Positions 57,696-64,000 of a DNA stretch of 64,000 bases are shown piece by piece (position 1 is the stretch's first letter; every line of letters starts with the position of its first letter). Source of the DNA: Sistotremastrum niveocremeum HHB9708 (lineage: Eukaryota > Basidiomycota > Agaricomycetes > Sistotremastrales > Sistotremastraceae); NCBI GenBank assembly GCA_001630475.1, contig KV419394.1, positions 248,001 to 312,000 of the forward strand, in the 5' to 3' direction. Both the position numbers and the translations under genes were made by a program. A model generated the notes under the pieces. The model did no database searches. It saw nothing but the letters and a program-made list of their open reading frames with translations, and was not told where the DNA came from.

Positions 57696-58847
57696 TCAAT
57701 CTTCTTCCTCGGAGTCGTCTTCTTCACTATCGTCTGGCTGTGCGGTGTACGTGTGGTTAGGATTGGCAACTAGCAGGTCACCATCATCTAAAAAGTGTCA
57801 GAAACCGAGAGAGGAGTAGAGACGAATCTATGAAAACCAACCTGGTTCGTTTTTCCTATTCTCATAATCAGCTTCAAGCTCAGCTATGATCTTCTGTTGC
57901 ATCTTGGTTACATCGTCGGCAGTATCGCATGTCCTGTATTGCAGAATGAAGGCTCTGGAATTATGACATGTCAGTATCAGGGAGACGATCCATAGATAAT
58001 ATCGCAACTTGTTGACTGTCCAGAATGAATGGCCCCACGAGAATTTATTCAGCAGGGCTTCCGCATAAGAATCGAATCCCGTAATGTAGAAAGCGGCGGC
58101 GAGAGCCTCGACGCAGTTTAATTTCCAGGGTTTTCCATAGTTAACGGGATTTGTTGCGACAAGATACGGTACTGTGGAACGTCAAAACCTAATCTTGCAA
58201 CACCATGTACACTCACGCAATCTATCATGGGGAGAGCGTAGTTTGGAGAATGGAACTTCTTCCAGTCGGGCCCATGAGCATTCAACAACTGCGACCCCAA
58301 ACTCTTCGATTACAGTTCTATCCGATGGCGAAACAGGTTGGGTGCCTTGTGGTCTTACCAATCATCGTTAATCAAGTTCTCGGGTTGTGGGAGTTCGTCA
58401 CTCACGTAACAACAACTCCCCGAAATCTTTGGCCGACTCTGAGGTCTTGGATGAGACCGAAACGTGCCAGTTTCTTCCCACTACATCGTTTCGGATCACA
58501 GTGGTCAAAATCCTGCAAAAATGAGGTGGATTTGTTTCGGGATTCTCGAGGTATGGGGGCAGACGTACCCACATCGCTACAGGCATAGGTATTGTAGGCT
58601 GCAAGTCTTCTTTTAGGTCGGTATCATCATCGTCTGGAACAGCAAGACGTCAGGATTTTTTTTGGAGAGGATGTATGATGCTTGTCAATGAACCTACGAG
58701 ATCATCTGGAGCGTCGACAGCAGAATCAGGTCGTGATTCGTCATCATTTCTTCTAGCATCTTTCTTGAAGCCTCCCCGCCCTCTGCCTCTGCTTCCTCTG
58801 CCACCATGACTGGAACCACCTCTTGCTGTTGGATTTTTTCGGCCCAT
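57696..58847 (-). CDS. TSR3: 18S rRNA aminocarboxypropyltransferase TSR3
   Basis: Multi-exon gene (about six exons) with start [11 protein letters not shown] at 58847. TSR3 transfers the acp group from S-adenosylmethionine to a hypermodified pseudouridine of 18S rRNA late in small-subunit maturation. Seen: N-terminal RGG-rich lead ([12 protein letters not shown]), [122 protein letters not shown], and an acidic tail ending [11 protein letters not shown]. The first donor is ambiguous: reading frame favours splicing four bases after the better-looking GTAGGT site. Confidence 0.92.
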
Positions 58848-59165
58848 GAATGTCGATCGAATAATGAAGGGTTTCCGGGTAATGCCGAGATTACAGATTG
58901 AACTTGCTCTCGACCATTTCACGAGAGTAGCGATTGTGCATAAAGTTGTGGCTTGTGGTCTTGGAAATAACGTCTATGTCAACTTTAACGGGGGTAGTTG
59001 CCGGGCAATTGTTCTTGTCGCCCATCTCCAAGTTGGCAAACCGTTCCTTTCCGCCTTGCCAACACGGTCGCTAGTTGATATGTTGGTGCCACTCGCTCCT
59101 TCGGCGCGTATAAATAACTGGGAGCACCATAATCGACATTGAGGTTTTTACCGTCCTCATAGATC

Positions 59166-60844
59166 ATGTTTTCCAGGCCTCCCAAAAGGTAAGCCTCTCC
59201 TTCACGCATCAGCCCCATCCCTGGACATCTCACTCAACAATTATTAGAGTTGGCCAGAATAGACAGCCCATAGGCAAGATTCCAACCGAGATCCTTCTCA
59301 GAATTTTCAAAGAGTGGCTTGCATCGGAAGATTTCTATCCCTATGAACTGCCAATTGCCAGCGTGTACGTTTGTTTAGTCGTCCAGCATACGCCTATCTT
59401 ATCGAAACTCATCTGAATCAGATGCAAGGCTTGGAGAAAAACAGTCATTGGCGAGACTGTATTGTGGAGCAAGATTGACCTTGATTGGCATCCGGAAGTG
59501 ATTAGTCGCTTCATGTCACGCGCGAAGAACTCGCCATTAGCTGTCCGCCTGTCGTGCTACTATGAACCCAACACTCCCTTTTCCCTTGACTTCGTCCGAG
59601 TCCAAAGACACCGTATCCGCTCTATCAACCTTCACTACCCCGGTAAACTACCATTCGAGGCTGAAACAGTTTATCCAGCGGAGTGGATGTCCATATTTTC
59701 TTATGAATTCCCTCGCTTGAATTCCCTCTTCGTCAAATTTCCGTGGGCCAACAATGAAACTAGCAGACCAGCCCTCTCCATCGATTTCGACTTCAAAACC
59801 GCGAACTTTCCCCAACTTCGTCGGTTGGACTTGAAGAACCTAATCACCTACCAACCATGGGTTTCTTCGATCTGCCTCAGGATCCTTCATCTTGATCTCA
59901 AGTGCTTTTGTACACCCTTCAGGGTTGACGGAACTGCGCCGATCAGTGACGGTCTCTTCACAGTCTTACAATTGTCCGCCGCGACTCTCGAAGATCTAGA
60001 GATCTTGGGAGATCTTTACGGACGCATGCAATACATCGAGCAATGGCCTTCGGAGCAATTGGAGTTGCCCCGCCTGGCTCATCTACATCTCTACGCGAGA
60101 GAGTCGAATTGGATCCCTATCTTCTTGCAACGCGTTGCGATTCCTGAGAACACGAAACTCACCATTAAATCGGAATGGTTTCATCAAGCTCATGACGAGA
60201 TATTCAGAGAAGGAACCTTCCTCCCGCCCTCTTCTATCCCAGCCGTGAGGAAGATGAAGTCGTTGACTCGCGTCCTCAGAGTCGAATACGACGAAGAGGT
60301 AGATCCCGACGGATTTCCGTCAATCCCTCTCAAGATCAGCGGATTCGATTCAGACCACAAACCCCTCTTCGATACCAGTTTCGCCGTAAACTCAGACTTC
60401 GACATACGGCCCGAACTGAACAAAATATTCGAACAGGCGATGAGGTGGTTGATCCAAGATCCTCACCTCAGCAAGGTCCAATGTCTCATTGTACGTCCTC
60501 TGTGGCAAGACGGAGAGCCTTCATTTCCACACGAAAGGCTCTGGAAGGATATCGGAATGGCATGGCCTGCCATTCGAGAAGTTCATATCGCAGAGACGAG
60601 CCTGGACAATTTTCTCTTCGCATTCGAGAGACTGGTTGGTACCACTGGTTTCCCGAATCTGGAGTGTCTATGTTTATACAAGCTCCCTGTCGAGTGCTTT
60701 CGCCTCGGCAAGTTTCTTACGGCACGAAAAGACCTCGGGCGGCCGTTGTCCAGGCTTGGTTTCTTTGGCGTCACCCCGATTCCTAGAACCTTTATGTTGG
60801 ACGCCTTCAAGACATTCCCTGGACTCACACTTGTCCGTATGTGA
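59166..60844 (+). CDS. F-box protein with leucine-rich-like region (F-box B)
   Basis: Three exons, 59166..59188, 59248..59364, 59422..60844; 520 residues. F-box at about residues 19-31 (IPTEILLRIFKEW) continuing LPIASVCKAWRKTVIGETVL and WSKIDLDW. The rest is a series of Leu/Ile-rich segments (FPQLRRLDLKNL, LRILHLDLKC, LPRLAHLHLYARE, FPNLECLCLYKLPVECF). Likely an SCF substrate receptor; target unknown. The intron after ASV splits the Val codon in phase 2, as in F-box A and C. Divergent from TSR3, with 318 bp between start codons. Confidence 0.85.
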
Positions 60845-61526
60845 GTCTTGGAGAAGAGTCTGAATAGGGGCAGTACTGTTAACGAGTACATAGAGAAAGT
60901 TATCAGTACGGTCCCCGTCGCGCAGAAGTGCAAGTGTATAAAAGTCCATATCGAACCTCCCCCTTCCACCGAAATATTATCATAGTACACCAATATACAG
61001 TAGTCACAGCAGACACAGCTTCCAGGCTTGCAGAATAGAATGATGGACACGTATTGATCGTGAAGCTCGTAGAAGAACTCTCAGACCTTGTTGATACGCC
61101 AGGAGGACCGAAATGTCTTGCTCTGTGCGTTTTCCATAAGGCACCATTAATATTGATGTTGACAGACTGGAAGGAAGTTCGGGACGAAGACGTCCGGTAA
61201 ATGCCGTTATCCAATTTCTTGTACAAAGGCCAGTCGCGAAGAGCAACACCACTGGCGGTCAAAGTGATGAACGATACGTAGCCTCTCAAAAATCATGCTC
61301 TGTTTGCAAGTTCAGGACCCGTAACAAATTTCGTTGGCGCCCTCGCCCACGAGGAGATTTCAAGTTGACTCTCACTGGAATCCCGTGCGACCCAGCGCAC
61401 GGCGCCCATGCCACACAAGTTGAAGTAACTACGTACGCGATGCCACTTGTATTTCAAATACTGACAATTCTCCTGAAAAGTTAATACCCTCACACCGCGT
61501 CTCATTCATCCTCTCCACCAACCACC
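60845..61526. other. Intergenic between F-box B and C
   Basis: About 680 bp. Frames on the minus strand (up to 155 codons) are in part antisense to F-box B and have no motif. No gene called. Confidence 0.4.
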
Positions 61527-63413
61527 ATGTCCTCCGTCGCGCACAGAACGCGTCCGCTCGCATGCCGATTCAAGATGAATGACCCTATTCCCAGTCGTCT
61601 CATGAGGCAGGCGAACGCTCTCAATCGAAGGAGATGGCCCATCGCTATTCTTCCCAACGAGATCCTCACCTATATATTCAAATTGTGGTTTGAGTCCTAT
61701 TCGCCATACATCTGTCTGCCCGAACTCTCTGTGGCTTGTGTGTAAGTCGCCTCTTTTGTCGAACGGGGATTTACTCAATGTGGGCCTAGTTGTCGACATT
61801 GGCGGAGACTCGCACTGGGCGAACGCCAACTGTGGTCCAAAATCAACCTCAACTGGTGCGACGAACTCATCGACATCTTCGCAGAACGATCGTCGCCGTC
61901 GCTCCTCACCCTCTCCATACCCTACTATAATTATGCCCTTCCCTTATGGGCTATCGATTTTGTGAAGACACGCGTCGATCGCATCCAGAAGATACGGATA
62001 CCATACTGGATGGACAGCTTAAACGATCCCGAAGTGCAATCACCGGACATACGTCGAATGTTAAATCAAAAATTTCCTGCATTAGAGGAACTTGAGATTA
62101 CTTTCCCAAGGGTCAACCCCGAAATACCTCCTATAAACGTCGTCATCGAACCCTACTTTATGGAACACAACTTCCCCGTGCTCACGCATCTTTCTCTGTC
62201 GAGATTACCAGGGATGGAACCGTGGATTTCTTCGAACCGCTTACGATATCTCAATCTCGACCTCCGATTGTTCTACCAATACTCGATCACACCGGAAGAG
62301 AGCCTATCCCAAGGCGTCTATTCTATCCTGTGCTCAAATTCGTCGTCTCTCGAAGAGTTGATTCTTACAGGGGATCTAGCCAGGAGGTTCTCGCCCCTGC
62401 GCGACTGGCCAAAAAATGATCTACATCTGGAATGTCTTCGTGTTTTGAAGCTCAAGGCGCTCATGATCAATTGGATACCTTCGTTCTTCGAACGCGTATT
62501 GGTTCCTGTGACGACACGCTTCAGTATGGAGTGTTGGGATCCATTCGGCCTCTCGATGGAGGTCGAGCAACTGATCGATGGAGAGTTTTTTCCGACGACC
62601 TACATTCCCTGCGTGCTACTGATGAAGCGGTCAACGCGCGAACTCAGATTTGCGTTGGGAAACCCCATAGCACGTATGCGATCTCCTGCGATCTTCATCC
62701 ACGGTCTCGATGATCACAAGCGAGAGCTGTTCAATATCACAGTTGGTATTCCGACGGCCCCTCCCCCGACGTCGCTGTCTTTCGCGGACGATGTTGCGTT
62801 GTGGGAGGTCATCAGCGAGTTTCTCAGAGACCCCGGTTTCTCGCTTGTCAAGGACTTGACAATCAAGGCCTCCGCATCCACCATCCCTGCCCCGGAATGG
62901 GTATTTTACTCAATCGGAAGACACTGGGGCCGCTATCTCCAATCTCTTACCCTCTCTCAACTGGATCCCACGGAACTCTTCGACCTTTTCGAGGCACCAA
63001 TCCTTGACGTTCACCCTAAATATCAGGCTCTGAAATCCCTCTCATTTGAGAAATTGAAGATCGATCCTGAAAAACTGGCAGAGTTTCTCGATAAGAGGAT
63101 GGAAGATGGGCGGCCTATTGAGAGCCTCCGATTCGTGAAGGTTGAGACGAGTGAAGCTGGATTTGGGTTGGGGCACTTCCAGGGCATGGTAGACCATGTT
63201 TCCATCATTGATTGTGATCCACAGTCGGATTCGGGGGATGAGAGTGCAGAGGGAGATGACGAAGATGACGAAGACGAAGACGCAGAGGGAGAAACCGACG
63301 ACGATGTCGACGCAGAAGAGGATGAGGACAACGGAGAAGGAGAAGCTGAAGACCAGATGCCAGCAAATGCCGCATATACGGCTTCTTCAGACGAAGGTGC
63401 TGAGAGCGTTTAG
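61527..63413 (+). CDS. F-box protein with acidic tail (F-box C)
   Basis: Two exons, 61527..61741 and 61790..63413; 612 residues. F-box around residues 42-72 (LPNEILTYIFKLWFESY, LPELSVACV) continuing CRHWRRLALGERQLWSKINL. A leucine-rich-like middle (LRYLNLDLRLFYQYS, LECLRVLKLKALMINWIPSF, LQSLTLSQLDPTELFDLFEA) is followed by a C-terminus of about 60 residues made mostly of Asp and Glu (GDDEDDEDEDAEGETDDD). F-box B and C lie head to tail and share the F-box intron, suggesting local duplication, though they have diverged widely. Start MSSVAHRT chosen as the first ATG of the frame; MNDPIPS further on is possible. Confidence 0.85.
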
Positions 63414-64000
63414 GATTATTGATGTTCCGGTGCGTGTATATACAAGCATGGATGTATCCGATGTCATATCAATGCAAACGATGCCGTCTGCGCATTGCGA
63501 GACGTTGCGAAGGATGGCTATTCGATTTAGTCATAATTACGATTCTATTCATCGGAAGGTAAAAAACCAAGTGAAGTAAATAATCAGTCGGTGTACGGCG
63601 AATACTAGGCATATGAGCTTCCTGACAATCGGGAGGCCGACGTGGAGGTGGACGCCCAGACACTGCGGGAAGTGTGCCCGACACATCTCTCATAGACGCC
63701 GCGAAGTAACGAGCACGAAGATCATGGTGTGTTTACCGAGAAGAGTAGGTCTGACTCATTGCATGTAAGGTCCACACACCCATGGGTGCCGCCGCGAGTC
63801 AATTTGCTGAGATGTCGACTGCCTTGGAGAGAGTGTTGAGACGCAGCAGACCGCCCAGCACATATAGGTGGTTTAGAGAAAGTCCCTTGGTGACTCAGAC
63901 GAGGCGATGACAAGGGCACCGAGGATATGAGTACCCATGATTGAATGTCTCTGTAATAGGAAGCATTTCCGGCGCGTCAAGGAGAGACATGTTGCAATGC
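63414..64000. other. 3' edge of the window, no gene seen
   Basis: About 590 bp after F-box C. Short frames on both strands without motifs; presumably terminator of F-box C and upstream sequence of a gene beyond the window. Confidence 0.35.

Overview
The window is nuclear DNA from a filamentous basidiomycete, most likely an agaricomycete. The signs are dense two-strand gene packing, many short GT-AG introns of about 48-65 bp with conserved phase, a secreted protein ending in a fungal CBM1 cellulose-binding module, MYND zinc-finger and F-box expansions, and a DUF6535-type membrane protein. I find no rRNA, tRNA, CRISPR array, virus-like element or intact transposon. Exon boundaries below were worked out by hand from splice consensus, reading frame and remembered family motifs; no search was run.

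Layout. 1-3.5 kb: 5'-truncated SUV3-type mitochondrial RNA helicase and an 11-exon short-chain dehydrogenase. 4.5-16.7 kb: five same-strand, intronless MYND zinc-finger paralogues, interrupted between copies 3 and 4 by an opposite-strand gene for a secreted Thr/Ser/Cys-rich protein with a C-terminal CBM1. 17.9-25.1 kb, minus strand: P-type IIC cation ATPase (17 exons), MCP1-like mitochondrial membrane protein, zinc alcohol dehydrogenase. 25.7-29.8 kb: a small hypothetical protein, an AhpD-like protein and an F-box protein. 30.3-36.8 kb, housekeeping: Rab11/Ypt31 GTPase, endonuclease III (NTH1), SAGA subunit ADA3, RNA polymerase I subunit RPA34. 37.6-41.6 kb: two tandem secreted alpha/beta hydrolases with the same seven-exon structure. 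41.8-45.7 kb: two multi-pass membrane proteins. 48.4-58.8 kb, housekeeping: PP1 glycogen-targeting subunit, bifunctional thiamine enzyme THI20, EMC4, PFS2, a single-pass membrane protein, TSR3. 59.2-63.4 kb: two more F-box proteins.

The housekeeping blocks do not form one pathway. Several neighbours are divergent pairs (RAB11/NTH1, EMC4/PFS2, TSR3/F-box) or convergent pairs (ADA3/RPA34, THI20/EMC4), as in a compact fungal genome. The accessory part is the MYND array, the CBM1 protein, the hydrolase pair and the F-box genes, all showing local duplication.

Most notable: a 5-nt micro-exon that completes the P-loop serine codon of the Rab11 gene; the five-copy MYND array with a shared, unnamed C-terminal domain; very small exons in the dehydrogenase and CBM1 genes; a GC-AG intron in THI20; altered iron-sulfur cysteine spacing in the endonuclease III; and a 39-bp gap between the EMC4 and PFS2 start codons.
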